Shown here one piece after another: positions 19,801 to 28,800 of a stretch of 64,000 nucleotides of DNA (positions within the stretch are counted from its first letter, which is position 1; each line of letters opens with the position of its first letter). The stretch is from Ancylobacter mangrovi (GTDB lineage: Bacteria > Pseudomonadota > Alphaproteobacteria > Rhizobiales > Xanthobacteraceae), in contig NZ_JANTHZ010000003.1 of NCBI RefSeq assembly GCF_024752355.1, positions 186,001-250,000 on the forward strand, written 5' to 3'. A program made the translations under genes and the position numbers. Under the pieces are notes generated by a model, which saw nothing but the letters and a program-made list of their open reading frames with translations, had not been told where the DNA came from and did no database searches.

Positions 19801-20420
19801 CTCTGGCGGGCGGCGATCTCGGCTACGGCGGCCTCGATGTCCTGCGCGCTGGAGACCGAGGGCAGGCGGTGGTCGCGCCGGCTCACCGTCTCGGCGGCGC
19901 GCAGGATGTCGCCGAGGCGGCGGTCGTTCTCCTCCACGCGGCTTTCGACGCGGGCGGCGGGACGGGGGCGGGCTCGGTTCATCGCCTCGATGCGCTCGTT
20001 GATCTGGCGGAGGGCGGCGTCGATGCGCCCGTCGGCCGAATCGGGCGCCCGCGGCGCGGCGGGAGGCGCCGCGGGGGTCGCACGGGCGGGCACGACGTCG
20101 GCGCGGGCGGCATAGGCCGTCTCGGCATAAGCGGCTTCGGCATAGGCCGGTTCGCGTTCGGGGGCCTCGGCGTGGGAGGTTTCGGCATAGGTGCTTTCGG
20201 GGCGCACAGCGACGAGCTGCTCGATACGGCCGGCAAGCTCCTGCACGCGGCGCTGCAGGTCGCTGATGTCGCCGCCCGCGCCTTCCTGCGGGCCGGTGGT
20301 CGACAGAAGCTGGGCCTTCAGCCACTGGTCGAGCGGCAGGCCGGCGCGCTCGGCCGCCTCGCTCATCGCGCGCCACGCTTCGGGAGCGATCTGGCCGGAC
20401 GTGGCCGCTTCTTGCCGCAC
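16881..20420 (-). CDS. PodJ-like polar localisation protein with Sel1 repeats
   Basis: 1179 residues. Cell-pole organising proteins of the PodJ type have a cytoplasmic coiled coil, one membrane span, and a periplasmic Sel1 region; the same order is seen here. Residues 1-45 are a conserved head (APEAWRAMSEAAERAGLPLD), about 55-800 are coiled-coil and Pro/Ala/Glu-rich linker, about 847-870 is one transmembrane segment (AMLLIGLCGSALAYGSWHLL), and about 968-1123 holds four Sel1 repeats (such as DAAFEIGRRYIDGIGVATSA). The start is GTG at 20420 with GAGGAG 8 bp upstream. The frame antisense to this gene is open for over 3.5 kb only because of GC bias. Confidence 0.85.
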   Translation of the reverse strand: MRQEAATSGQIAPEAWRAMSEAAERAGLPLDQWLKAQLLSTTGPQEGAGGDISDLQRRVQELAGRIEQLVAVRPESTYAETSHAEAPEREPAYAEAAYAETAYAARADVVPARATPAAPPAAPRAPDSADGRIDAALRQINERIEAMNRARPRPAARVESRVEENDRRLGDILRAAETVSRRDHRLPSVSSAQDIEAAVAEIAARQSELEGGRAERRPDWRGPERAPERPAEPRPAQQHPSRPAFEEPASFEERAASTRRPLHEQRPAFERFAPEFARHEFARPEPTTERSSPREGPTAPLITAPPITSHAAPAPSGEVLDALQRELAEMRQGLSSLAPRRSVDELQRTVARLAERVERTGAGDDELRATLLALRDMIGALKLPEHPSVLTGRIDTLARKIDIVSAKTVDGAAIARLQAQASEIRDLLGRAISNDAVRLLAEQVAILAAKVSQMAGADEALIRSAVGGLEKRIDALSERIATPPSALTMDEIQRRLETIQQGLAAARREGPQVMETGLRDIAARLERIERVEPPAPAPDHGPRFDALSRQIAEITGKLDAAAPTKGLGDRLAGQLSTIERAVNDLFIQMEETRATVLANAGHRGRPQGGGNGGNGASLLKREIAAIEAARAAAPSSAPASSAAPAPAPASAPAPVQSEAPAAPVATPPQAAQPAVPPATYAAPSEPVFTPEPASIPKPFEPQLMRAALEELSRSPEAAAAFRRPAPRAPEPRIADPLAEADDTGRIPDALGDIYSDDGRPTRAAGPHVPAAVNDDADPQDASEDAQENLQDGMAQGVPAGAAPARTQFIAQARRAAQPATVVIPQVHSRIGERAPRRPTPWLARIRAMLLIGLCGSALAYGSWHLLSTMREGQLRASGPSSLPATARGAGPSLEDITGSVGKPSTGPTSHGDLGLPPPVMPSAPAPLVPGGTAPDPDAPDGVRPQAPGPSSFNQPSDLPGSIGSPALRAAALSGDPDAAFEIGRRYIDGIGVATSAVRAVEWFELAANHGSVPAAYRLGSIYEKGTEGVPRDVAKARQLYEQAADAGNVRAMHNLGVLLAAGIDGQPDYRDAVRWFRRAAEFGLRDSQYNLAVLYARGFGVAVNLGEAWRWFSLAAAGGDSEAAAKRDEVASKMDTRTLAAARASLDGWTPRVVDAKANGSDAPDWQHPDSLPRKTASR

Positions 20421-20822
20421 CTTGATCTCCTCGCTCGGGCGCGACGGCAGGGCGAGAATCGCCGGCCGTGCGCTGAGGCTGATGCGGTCGAATGTTTCGA
20501 AATCTTGGTAAATGCGGCGTTAATGCGTCGGACGCGGCGCCTCCGAAGCGGCGGCGAAGACGTACGCGACGGCCATGTCGACAGCCTCTGCGCGAGCGAT
20601 TTTGGTTCGATTCTCGATATTGCCCTGCACCTGGAAGCGGGGCGAATGCTGCGATGCAGCGCGAGCGTGTTCAGAAAAATCCTTTTATATCAATCTGTTG
20701 GCTCTCCGTTTAACAGTAAGTTGCCCTAACGTCGGGTGCGACTTTCTCCCCTAGCGGAAGCTGGTCTGTCACATTCTCAGCAACTCACCGGCCCACCCCG
20801 CCATCCACCCGGAGTTGTCGAC
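20421..20822. other. Divergent intergenic region between podJ-like and MerR genes
   Basis: 402 bp. It holds the CtrA-like half sites at 20509-20523 and an AT-rich stretch at about 20665-20720 that probably carries the MerR promoter. No gene is supported. Confidence 0.5.
20509..20523 (-). promoter_or_regulatory. Possible CtrA half-site pair upstream of the podJ-like gene
   Basis: Read on the minus strand, TTAA-N7-TTTA, one base off the CtrA consensus TTAA-N7-TTAA, about 90 bp upstream of the podJ-like start. CtrA controls polarity and cell-cycle genes in Alphaproteobacteria. The site is short and could occur by chance. Confidence 0.3.
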
Positions 20823-21254
20823 ATGGATTTCACTTCCTTCGAGACCGACCACGTCGCCGAATCGTCGGTCACGAATGCGTCCGAGCCGCATTTCTTCACT
20901 ATCGGCGATCTCGCCCGCGAGTTCGGCGTGACGCTCCGCGCCCTGCGCTTCTACGAGGACAAGGGCCTGCTGGCCCCGCGCCGCGAGGGCCTTACCCGCC
21001 TCTACAGCGTCGCCGAGCGTGACCGGCTCGCGATCATCCTCAAGGGCAAGAAGCTCGGCTTCACCCTCGCCGAGATCAAGGCCATGGTGGCGCTGCGCGA
21101 GGGCGGCCCGGTGCCGACCGGCGGTCTCGCCCTGACCCGCGAGAAATGCGTCGAGCAACTCGCCCTGCTGGAGCAGCAGAAGGCCGAGATCGAAGAGGCC
21201 ATCGACGAGTTGCACCAGATGGTCACCGCCTTCACCGCCCGCTCGGCGGCCTGA
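20823..21254 (+). CDS. MerR-family transcriptional regulator
   Basis: 143 residues. The MerR DNA-binding domain is at about 23-95 (FFTIGDLAREFGVTLRALRF, then YEDKGLLAPRREGLTRLY), followed by a dimerisation helix rich in Glu and Gln (about 105-138). No metal-binding Cys pattern is present, so it is not a classic mercury, copper or redox sensor. Similar proteins regulate fatty-acid or leucine breakdown genes (LiuR type), but no such genes are near. ATG 20823 fits the family length. A hairpin terminator follows. Confidence 0.88.
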   Translation: MDFTSFETDHVAESSVTNASEPHFFTIGDLAREFGVTLRALRFYEDKGLLAPRREGLTRLYSVAERDRLAIILKGKKLGFTLAEIKAMVALREGGPVPTGGLALTREKCVEQLALLEQQKAEIEEAIDELHQMVTAFTARSAA

Positions 21255-21305
21255 GCGCGGCGCGGACCTTCTCCCCGTCCCTCTCTCCTTTCGATTGTCC
21301 GGCAG

Positions 21306-21332
21306 CGGCGCCCCTCGCGGGCGCCGTTGTCG
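21306..21332 (+). terminator. Terminator hairpin after the MerR gene
   Basis: CGGCGCCC (21306-21313), loop CTCGC, GGGCGCCG (21319-21326), then a T-rich tail. Located 52 bp after the MerR stop codon. Confidence 0.7.
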
Positions 21333-21422
21333 TTTCGGCGGTTTGCCGCGCCCGTTTCCCGATCGCCCGTCTTGCTCTAGCCTGCGCCCGGCCGTTTCGT
21401 GTCGCAGGTTCCGGGAGCGAGT

Positions 21423-22037
21423 ATGTCGCGCAGCATCGACTATTATTTCTCCACCGCGAGCCCGTGGGCCTTTCTGGGGCTCTCCACCTTCCTCGCGGTC
21501 GCGCGCCAGCACGAGGCGCGGGTGGAGTTCATCCCCGTCGGGCTGGGCGAGCTTTTCTCCGAGACCGGCGGCCTGCCGCTCGCCAAGCGCCATCCGGTGC
21601 GCCAGCGCTATCGGCTGCTGGAGCTGCAGCGCTGGCGCGCCGCACGCGAAATGGAATTCACCATCTGGCCGGCCTTCTGGCCGTTCAGGTCCGGCTTCAC
21701 CGACCGCCTCATCATCGCCGCGATGAAGGCCGGGCACGAGGTGGCGCCGCTGATCGGCCGGTTCGGCGCCGCGGTGTGGCAGCGCGAGGAGAATCTCGGC
21801 GATCCCGACACGCTGGCGGCGATCCTCGCCGAGCTGGATCTGCCGGGCGAGCTGATGGCGGCCGCCGATTCGCCCGAGATCGTCGCGGCCTACGCGGCCA
21901 ATGAGGAGCGCGCGGTGGCGGCCGACGTGTTCGGCTCGCCCGCCTATGTGCTCGATGGCGAGGTGTTCTGGGGCCAGGACCGGATCGATATGCTCGATGC
22001 GGCGTTGTCGAGCGGGCGTGCGCCGTACAGGCCCTGA
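21423..22037 (+). CDS. DsbA-fold 2-hydroxychromene-2-carboxylate isomerase family protein
   Basis: 204 residues of the DsbA/kappa-class GST superfamily. The start SRSIDYYFSTASPWAFLG has the SPW motif in place of a CxxC, typical of 2-hydroxychromene-2-carboxylate isomerases, which isomerise aromatic breakdown intermediates with glutathione. Further family signatures are FIPVGLGELFSETGG (about 37-51) and FGSPAYVLDGEVFWGQDRID (about 175-194). No naphthalene or related degradation genes are nearby, so the true substrate may differ. ATG 21423 fits. Confidence 0.82.
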   Translation: MSRSIDYYFSTASPWAFLGLSTFLAVARQHEARVEFIPVGLGELFSETGGLPLAKRHPVRQRYRLLELQRWRAAREMEFTIWPAFWPFRSGFTDRLIIAAMKAGHEVAPLIGRFGAAVWQREENLGDPDTLAAILAELDLPGELMAAADSPEIVAAYAANEERAVAADVFGSPAYVLDGEVFWGQDRIDMLDAALSSGRAPYRP

Positions 22038-22068
22038 GTGCGCCCGCGGGGAACGAGGAGTGAGGGCC

Positions 22069-22743
22069 ATGACCGGCACGATCACGCTCACCACCACAGG
22101 CACGACAGGAATCACAGCAAAGGCCGCGCGAAAGGCAGGCTGCGTTTCGCGGATGGCGGCGCTGGTGCTGGCCGCCGCCGGGCTTCTCGCCGCGCCGGGC
22201 CTCGTGCGCGGGGCTGCCGCGCAGCCGGCCGCGACGCAGGAGGTGCCGGCTGCGGCCGCCGGCGAGGCGGCGCGCTTTTCTATGCAGCCGGTCGAGGGCG
22301 GGCTGATGAAGCTCGATACCCGCACCGGCGCGATGTCGTTCTGCAGCCAGCGGGCCGGCGCCTGGGTGTGCCAGGCGGTGCCCGACGACCGGGCGGCGCT
22401 GGAGGCGGAGATCGGCCGGCTCCAGGCGCGCATCGCGGCGCTGGAGAAGGGGCGCGGCACCACGCCGGGCGTGCCCGACATCATGGCGCCGCCGCAGCAG
22501 GGCGGGGCGGGCTCCTCCACCCGGCCCGACGCGCCGCCAAAGGTCGCGCCGCCGCCGGAGGACGACACCAAGCTGACCGAGGATGCGCAGCGCCAGCTCG
22601 ACAAGGCCATGGACATGGCCGAGCACGTGTTCCGCCGCTTCCTCGAAATGGTCGACCGCTTCCGCCGCGAGCACGGCGAGGGGGCGACCACGCCCCAGAG
22701 CGCACCGCAGGGTGTGCCGCCGGGTAAGAGCGAGGCGCTGTAG
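22069..22743 (+). CDS. Hypothetical secreted or periplasmic protein with coiled coil
   Basis: 224 residues, no family that I can name. There is an N-terminal signal-like hydrophobic stretch (MAALVLAAAGLLAAPGL, about 29-45), a short domain RFSMQPVEGGLMKLDTRTGA with two Cys (SFCSQRAGAWVCQAV, about 86-100), a coiled coil (RAALEAEIGRLQARIAALEK, about 104-123), a Pro-rich linker and a second helix (EDAQRQLDKAMDMAEHVFRR). The MKLDTRTGAMSFC-W-CQ pattern is seen in other alphaproteobacterial proteins of unknown role. The start at 22069 gives a long N-region before the signal; a later start is possible. Confidence 0.65.
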   Translation: MTGTITLTTTGTTGITAKAARKAGCVSRMAALVLAAAGLLAAPGLVRGAAAQPAATQEVPAAAAGEAARFSMQPVEGGLMKLDTRTGAMSFCSQRAGAWVCQAVPDDRAALEAEIGRLQARIAALEKGRGTTPGVPDIMAPPQQGGAGSSTRPDAPPKVAPPPEDDTKLTEDAQRQLDKAMDMAEHVFRRFLEMVDRFRREHGEGATTPQSAPQGVPPGKSEAL

Positions 22744-22766
22744 GCGCGGCTATTGCGTGCCGCGCC
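22743..22766. terminator. Possible bidirectional terminator hairpin
   Basis: GGCGCGGC (22743-22750) and GCCGCGCC (22759-22766) form a perfect 8-bp stem with an 8-nt loop between two convergent genes. There is no T run, so termination is inferred from position. Confidence 0.4.
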
Positions 22767-22806
22767 CCGGGTGAACCGTCCGTCCCGGGTTTCGGAGCGC
22801 CCGGCC

Positions 22807-23802
22807 TCAGCAGGCCTCGACGAAGGCGTAGCTGCGCGCCAGCGCCTGGTCGGTGAGGGTGCCCGGGAAGGCGATGAAGACGTGGCAGCCGCCGGGATAG
22901 ACGCCGAGCTGGGCCGCGTTGCCCGCCGCCAGCCAGCGCGGCGCCATGAACAGCGTGTCGTCCAGCAGCGCGTCGCGGGTGCCGATGGTGAACAGCGCCG
23001 GCGGCATGTCGGTCAGGTCCGCATGGAGCGGGGAAATGTCGGGTGTGGCGAGGTCGCCGCCCTGGCGCAGATAGTGGCCGACGAAGACATTGATGTCGCG
23101 CGTGTTCAGCACCAGCGGCTCCTCGCCCCACTGGCGCGCGCTCGGCGTGAGGCCGAGATCGTAGCAGCCGGCGGTGAGGTTCGCCCCGCGGAACGGGGTC
23201 AGCCCGTGCCGGTCGCGCAGGCGCAGCAGCGTGGCGACGGCGAGGTTCGCGCCCGCCGATTCGCCGCCGATGACATAGCGGTCGGTGCCGAAGCGCGCCG
23301 GCCCCTCGCGCAGCAGCCACAGCGCGGCCGCCTCGCAGTCGTCGGGCGCGGCGGGATAGGGCACTTCGGGGGCGAGCCGGTAGTCTACCGAAACCACGGC
23401 GAAGCCGGTGCGCTCGACGAAGCGGTGGTTCAGCCCGTCATTCTCGCGCGCCGAGCCGAGGCACCAGCCCCCGCCATGGATGTGGAGATAGACGCCCTTG
23501 GCGGGCTCGGGTGGGGTGAGCACGCGCAGCGGCACGGGGCCGTGCGGGCCCTCGATCTCGATCACCTGCGCGAACGGGCTCTCGGGAGCGAGCGGAAAGG
23601 GGCCCTTTCCGTCCAGCCTGAGCTTGCGCAGCATCGCCATCGGGAACACCCAGCGGTCGGGTACGGCGCCGAGCGCCTTGACGATGCCGGCATTGATGGC
23701 GCGGGTGTCTGCCGCGATCGCCGCCGGGTCGAACAGGGCGGGATCGATCACGAGTTCGGCGGCGGAAGGGCGCGGCGCGATGTCGGGCAGCGGGGAAGAC
23801 AT
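22807..23802 (-). CDS. Alpha/beta hydrolase, hormone-sensitive lipase family
   Basis: 331 residues. Esterase of the HSL family: the oxyanion-hole motif HIHGGGWCLG is at about 105-114, the nucleophile elbow GGESAGAN at about 170-177, and the closing Asp and His appear in TIGTRDALLDDT and GGCHVFIAF. These hydrolyse short-chain esters; the natural substrate is unknown. ATG 23802 (MSSPLPDIAPRP) was chosen; another ATG at 23844 would add 14 residues. Divergent from yjbQ. Confidence 0.87.
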   Translation of the reverse strand: MSSPLPDIAPRPSAAELVIDPALFDPAAIAADTRAINAGIVKALGAVPDRWVFPMAMLRKLRLDGKGPFPLAPESPFAQVIEIEGPHGPVPLRVLTPPEPAKGVYLHIHGGGWCLGSARENDGLNHRFVERTGFAVVSVDYRLAPEVPYPAAPDDCEAAALWLLREGPARFGTDRYVIGGESAGANLAVATLLRLRDRHGLTPFRGANLTAGCYDLGLTPSARQWGEEPLVLNTRDINVFVGHYLRQGGDLATPDISPLHADLTDMPPALFTIGTRDALLDDTLFMAPRWLAAGNAAQLGVYPGGCHVFIAFPGTLTDQALARSYAFVEAC

Positions 23803-23919
23803 AGGTTGAGGACGCTCCACAATAGCGTTGGGCGGGTCTGTCATCAGGGGTTGATCCACCCTATCCAACCCCAGCGGGCCGCATTCGTCCAGCGCGGCCC
23901 TAGAGGAAAGGACGCGGCA

Positions 23920-24384
23920 ATGGCGGCAATACGGCAGGGCGAGGTGCGCGAAAGCACCGTGGCGCGGCGTTTCACGACGGTTCTCGGCGTCGAGACGCGC
24001 GGGCGCGGCTTCACCGACATCACCGAGGCGGTCGCCGGCTTTCTCGCCGCGATCGGAGCGGGCGAGGGCGAGGTGAGCGTGTTCTGCCGCCACACCTCCG
24101 CGTCGCTGACGATCCAGGAGAACGCCGACCCGGACGTGCGGGTGGACCTCGCCACCGCGCTCGACCGGCTGGCGCCGGAGGATGCGGGCTGGGTCCATTC
24201 GCTCGAGGGGCCGGACGATATGCCCGCCCATGTGAAGGCGATGCTCACCGGCATCCATCTCGCGGTACCGGTGATCGCGGGACGGATGGCGCTCGGCACG
24301 TGGCAGGGGCTCTATCTGGTGGAACACCGTATTCACGCGCATCGGCGTGAATTGGTGGTGGCGTTTGTCGGCGATGCCAACTAA
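23920..24384 (+). CDS. yjbQ: YjbQ/UPF0047 family protein (secondary thiamine-phosphate synthase)
   Basis: 154 residues. YjbQ proteins are small trimers with weak thiamine-phosphate synthase activity whose main role is unclear. Family motifs: FCRHTSASLTIQENADPDVR (about 58-77), LEGPDDMPAHVKAML (about 98-112) with conserved acidic and His residues, and LGTWQGLYLVEHR (about 126-138). ATG 23920 follows a GAGGAAAGG ribosome binding site. Nothing else for thiamine is nearby. Confidence 0.92.
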   Translation: MAAIRQGEVRESTVARRFTTVLGVETRGRGFTDITEAVAGFLAAIGAGEGEVSVFCRHTSASLTIQENADPDVRVDLATALDRLAPEDAGWVHSLEGPDDMPAHVKAMLTGIHLAVPVIAGRMALGTWQGLYLVEHRIHAHRRELVVAFVGDAN

Positions 24385-24483
24385 ATCTCGGCAATTGGGG
24401 CCGACTTGCGGTGCCGGTACGACCGAACCATGATCGCGGCGCGGGGGCGCGCGCCGGCCCGCGAGCGAGAGGACCGCTGGGAC

Positions 24484-25152
24484 GTGGATACGACGACGAG
24501 CTTCCGGCTGGTGATCGCCGACGATCATCCGCTGTTTCGTGGTGCCCTGCGCGAGGCGGTGCTGCGCCGGTTTCCCTCGGCGGAGCTGTTCGAGGCGGGC
24601 GGGCTCGAGGATTTGCAGGCCCTGCTCGAGCGCGAGAGCGACGTCGACCTGGTGCTGCTCGACCTCACCATGCCCGGGGTGCGCGGCTTCTCCGGGCTGA
24701 TGTATCTGCGCGCGCAATATCCCGGCGTGCCGGTGGTGGTGGTCTCGGCCAATGAGGAGGCGGGCGTCATCCGCCACTGCATGGAGTTCGGCGCCTCCGG
24801 CTTCATCCCCAAGACGTCGTCGGTCGAGACGATGGGCGAGGCGATCCGCACGGTTCTGGACGGCCAGACCTGGACCCCGCCGGACGTCGACCTCTCGGCC
24901 GGCGGCGACACGGACACCAGGGCGCTGGTGGCGCGCCTCGCCACGCTGACGCCGCAGCAGGTGCGGGTGCTGATGATGCTGTCCGAGGGGCTGTTGAACA
25001 AGCAGATCGCCTATGAGCTCGGCGTCTCCGAGGCGACGGTGAAGGCGCATGTCTCCGCCATCCTGCAGAAGCTCGGCGTGGAGAGTCGCACCCAGGCGGT
25101 GATCGCGGCCTCGAAGATCGAGGGCGGCACCTGGAGCCAGGCGGCGGGGTAG
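24484..25152 (+). CDS. NarL/LuxR-type response regulator, CrbR/ErdR-like
   Basis: 222 residues. Receiver domain (about 8-125): acidic pair in VIADDHPLFRGALREAV, phospho-acceptor Asp60 in LVLLDLTMPG, Lys in FIPKTSS; LuxR-type helix-turn-helix at the C-terminus (ALVARLATLTPQQVRVLMML, then KQIAYELGVSEATVKAHVSA). The receiver start closely resembles CrbR/ErdR regulators, which act with the symporter-linked kinase CrbS/MxtR in control of acetate use. Such a kinase lies 650 bp away. Start: GTG 24484 has AGAGGA 10 bp upstream; ATG 24430 has none. Confidence 0.82.
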   Translation: MDTTTSFRLVIADDHPLFRGALREAVLRRFPSAELFEAGGLEDLQALLERESDVDLVLLDLTMPGVRGFSGLMYLRAQYPGVPVVVVSANEEAGVIRHCMEFGASGFIPKTSSVETMGEAIRTVLDGQTWTPPDVDLSAGGDTDTRALVARLATLTPQQVRVLMMLSEGLLNKQIAYELGVSEATVKAHVSAILQKLGVESRTQAVIAASKIEGGTWSQAAG

Positions 25153-25268
25153 GCGGAAGCGCCGCCGGATCGGCGGTCCGCTAGCGGTCCACGGCCATTC
25201 ACAACTTATGATTGCATTTTGCTCGTGTCCGTGCTCAGCATTGCGCGGTTCGGCACGAGAGGCGCCCC

Positions 25269-25781
25269 GTGGAGACGGATTTCAACCAGACCCGCATCCC
25301 GGAAGATCTGTGGGCCTTCAGGACCGAGCGGCGCGACGACCTGCTCGCGAAGCTCCGGTCGGATCGCCGGTGGTTCGTGGCCCGCCGCAGCGCGCTGCAG
25401 GTAGCGTGGTTCGGGCTCTCCATGCTGAGCCTGCTTCTCGGCGTGCTGACCTCGGTGCTGATCGCGATCGGCTGGCCGTCCACGGAGGATGCCTGGGACC
25501 AGGCCATCCTCATCCTGCTGCCGGCGATTTCGGGCCTGTGCGGCGCGTTCATCGGCAATTACCGGCTGCGCGAGACCTGGGAACTGCGCGAGTTCGGCCG
25601 GATCGACACCGACCGGCTGATCGTCGAGGCCAAGTTCATCGACCGCCGCAACCCCGATTTCGACAGCCGGATCAAGGAACTGCACATGAGGCGGGTCCAG
25701 CTCGCCCGCCGCCAGGCGTCGCAGTTCTTCGCTTTCTTCGCGCGCGTGGCCGCGAACGGGGAGCCGGTGGAGAGCAGTTGA
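25269..25781 (+). CDS. Two-transmembrane protein of unknown function, resembling DUF4231/SLATT
   Basis: 170 residues. Two hydrophobic helices (about 48-68 and 80-98) sit between a basic N-terminal helix (RRDDLLAKLRSDRRWFVARR) and a charged C-terminal helix (NYRLRETWELREFGRIDTDR). This 2-TM plus helix layout and the R-x-x-W-E-L-R-E pattern recall DUF4231/SLATT proteins, some of which act as membrane effectors in nucleotide-signalling defence. No defence genes are adjacent, and the resemblance is by eye only. GTG 25269 has GAGAGG 6 bp upstream. It lies between the two CrbRS-like genes and is convergent with the kinase. Confidence 0.65.
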   Translation: METDFNQTRIPEDLWAFRTERRDDLLAKLRSDRRWFVARRSALQVAWFGLSMLSLLLGVLTSVLIAIGWPSTEDAWDQAILILLPAISGLCGAFIGNYRLRETWELREFGRIDTDRLIVEAKFIDRRNPDFDSRIKELHMRRVQLARRQASQFFAFFARVAANGEPVESS

Positions 25782-25805
25782 GCGCGGCGCGTCCCGCCGG
25801 GGCGC

Positions 25806-28800
25806 CTACTCCGCCGCCGCTCGCGTAGCGCGCCACTGCGCCAGTAGGGCTCGCAGCGCGGCGGGGCGCACGGGCTTGTTCAGGACCTCCATCTCGGTGG
25901 CGCGGGCGGTGTCGCGCACGCGCTTCGAGCGGTCGGCGGTGATCAGCACCGCCGGCAGGTGCTGGTCCAGCTTCCAGCGCAGCTGCTTGACCGCCTCGAT
26001 GCCGTCGCCCTCGTCGAGATGGTAGTCGACCAGCAGCACGTCGGGGGCGATGCGCGATTCACGCAGCGCCGCCAGCGCGCGCTGCACGTCGTGCGCCTTC
26101 ACCACCCGGCAGCCCCAGCCCGAGAGCAGCGTCTCCATGCCGTCGAGGATGGCGGGGTCGTTGTCGATGCACAGCACGGCGAGCTCGTTCAGCGCCGCCG
26201 CCGGCAGGGCGGGCGGCGGGGTGCGTGGCGCCTGCGCCGGGATCGGCGGGGCGGAGGGCACCTCCACGCCGAAGGCGCTGCCGCGCCCGGCGGTCGAGAC
26301 GAGGCTGATCGGGTGCTCCAGCACGCGGGAGATGCGCTCGACGATGGACAGGCCGAGCCCGAGCCCGCGCGCCGCCTTGGCGCCCTGGTCGAGGCGCTGG
26401 AACTCCTTGAAGATGAGCTTCTGCTTGGCCTGGGGGATGCCGAGCCCGGTGTCCAGCACCTGGATGCGCAGCTTTCCGCGCCGGTGGCGCACGCCCACCA
26501 GAACCCGCCCGCTCGGCGTGTACTTGATGGCGTTGGAGACGAGGTTCTGCAGCAGGCGGCGCAGCAGGCGCCGGTCCGAGCGCACCGCGGCGCAGCTCGC
26601 CACGAAGGTCAGGGTGAGACCCTTGTCCTTGGCCAGCGGGGCGAATTCGAGCTCGAGCTGGCTGAAGATGTCGTCGATGCGGAATACGCCGATGTCGGGC
26701 TTCAGCGCGCCGGCGTCGAGGCGGGAGATGTCGAGCAGGGCGCCGAGAATGTCCTCCACCGCCTCCAGCGAGGCGTCGACATTGTGGGCGAGCCGGCCCT
26801 GCTCCACGCCCTCGGTGCGCTCGACCAGGCTGGTGGCGTAGAGCCGGGCGGCGTTGAGCGGCTGCAGGATGTCGTGCGAGGCGGCGGCGAGGAAGCGCGT
26901 CTTGGAGATGTTGGCCTCGTCCGCCTCGGCCTTGGCCTGGGCGAGCTGGGCGTTGAGCTTCTCCAGCGCCTTGGTGCGCTCGCGCACGCGCCGCTCCAGC
27001 GTCTCGTTGGCGCGCTCCAGCGCCTCGGCGGCCTCGACCGAGGGGGTGATGTCGGTGAAGGTCACCACCACGCCGCCGTCGGGCATGGTGTTGACTCGCA
27101 CCTCCATCACCACGCCGCGCGGGGTGAGGCGCTCCTGGAAAGTGGCGTTGCGCCGGCCGTAGCGCTCGAGCCGCACGCGCACCAGCTCCTCGACCGGGCC
27201 GGGGCCGAGCATGCCGCCGGTGGCGTTGAAGCGGATGATCTGGTCGATGCCCACCCCGATGCGCACGATCTCGGGCGGCAGTTCCAGCATCTCGCCGAAC
27301 TGCCGGTTCCAGCAGATGAGGCGCAGGTCGCGGTCGAACACGGCGATGCCCTGGCGCACATGGTCGAGCGCGGTCTGCAGGATCTCGCGATTGTACTGGA
27401 TCGCCGCCGAGGCGTCGTCGAGCAGCTTCAGCGCCGCCTTGGTGGAGACGGTGCGCTTCCTCAGCATCAGCGACAGCACGAGGCGCGAGGAGGCGGCGCC
27501 GATGGCCGAGGCGAGCAGGTGCTCGGCATAGCGGATGAGCTGGAAGTCGGCTTCGCGGCCGGGATCGAGGGTGACGCCGCGCATCGCCGACACGCTCTCG
27601 AAGGAGGCGCGGGTGCGCTCCTCGCCGAGATAGCGCGAGACCGTGCCGAGCAGTTCGCCGACCGTGACCGGCGAGCGCCACAGCCGGAAGCTCGGCGCGG
27701 TCGGGGCGCGGTCGGATTCGACGAACACGCTCGCCTGCAGTCGCTCGATCGGCGCCGGCGGGCGCATCAGCGACACGCCGAGGAAGCACAGCACGTTGAT
27801 GGTGAGGCTCCACATCACGCCGTGGTTGAGCGGGCTGGCATGAACGCCGAGCAGCGCCTGCGGGCGCAGCATCTCGATGCCGAACGGCCCATGCAGCAGC
27901 AGGTCCGGCCCGAACAGGCCGGCGTCGATCAGGCTCGGCAGCAGCAGCGTGTAGGCCCAGAACACGATGCCGCCGGCAATGCCGGCGATGGCGCCGGCCG
28001 CGGTGCCGCGCCGCCACATCAGCCCGAGCAGCAGGGCCGGGCCGAACTGGGCCACGGCGGCGAAGGAGAGCAGGCCGATCTGCGCGAGCTGCGCCTCGCC
28101 GGCGAAGCGGTAGTAGAGATAGGCCAGCAGCAGGATGGCGAAGATGGCGACCCGGCGGACCATCAGCAGCCGCTCGCCCATGTCGCTGTGCAGGGCGCGC
28201 GGGGCATCGTCCTCCGTGCCGCCGCGCCGGCCGCGCACCATCAGCGGCATGAAGATGTCGTTCGACACCATCACCGCCAGCGCCACGGTCTCTACGATCA
28301 CCATCGCGGTCGCCGCCGAGAGGCCGCCGACGAAGGCGATCAGCGCCATCCAGCGCGCGCCCACCGACAGCGGCAGGGTGAGCACGTACATGTCGCCGTC
28401 GATGAAGCCGGGCGGGAAGGCGACGAGGCCGGCGATGGCGATCGGGATGACGAAGATGTTGATCAGCACCAGGTAGAGCGGGAACAGCCAGGAGGCGGTG
28501 CGGATCTCGCGCTCGGAGGTGTTCTCCACCACGGCGACGTGGAACTGGCGCGGCAGCAGGAAGATGGCGAGCGCGGAGAGCAGCGTCATCACCGCCCAGT
28601 TGCTGACCGAGAAGTCGCGCGTGAGCACCGGCAGCACGCCCTTCTCGGCGGCGCGTGCGAACAGGTCCGCCGGGCCGGCGAACATGACGAAGGTGACGAA
28701 CAGCCCGACCGCGAGGAAGCCGACCAGCTTGACGATGGACTCGGTCGCCACCGCCAGCATCAGCCCTTCCTGATGCTCGGTGGCGTCGATGTGGCGGGTG

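Noticed and set aside
16917-20729. Very long open frame on the plus strand, antisense to the PodJ-like gene
   Set aside because: It is low-complexity Arg/Gly/Ala-rich translation without domains, an effect of GC bias opposite a real Sel1-repeat gene.
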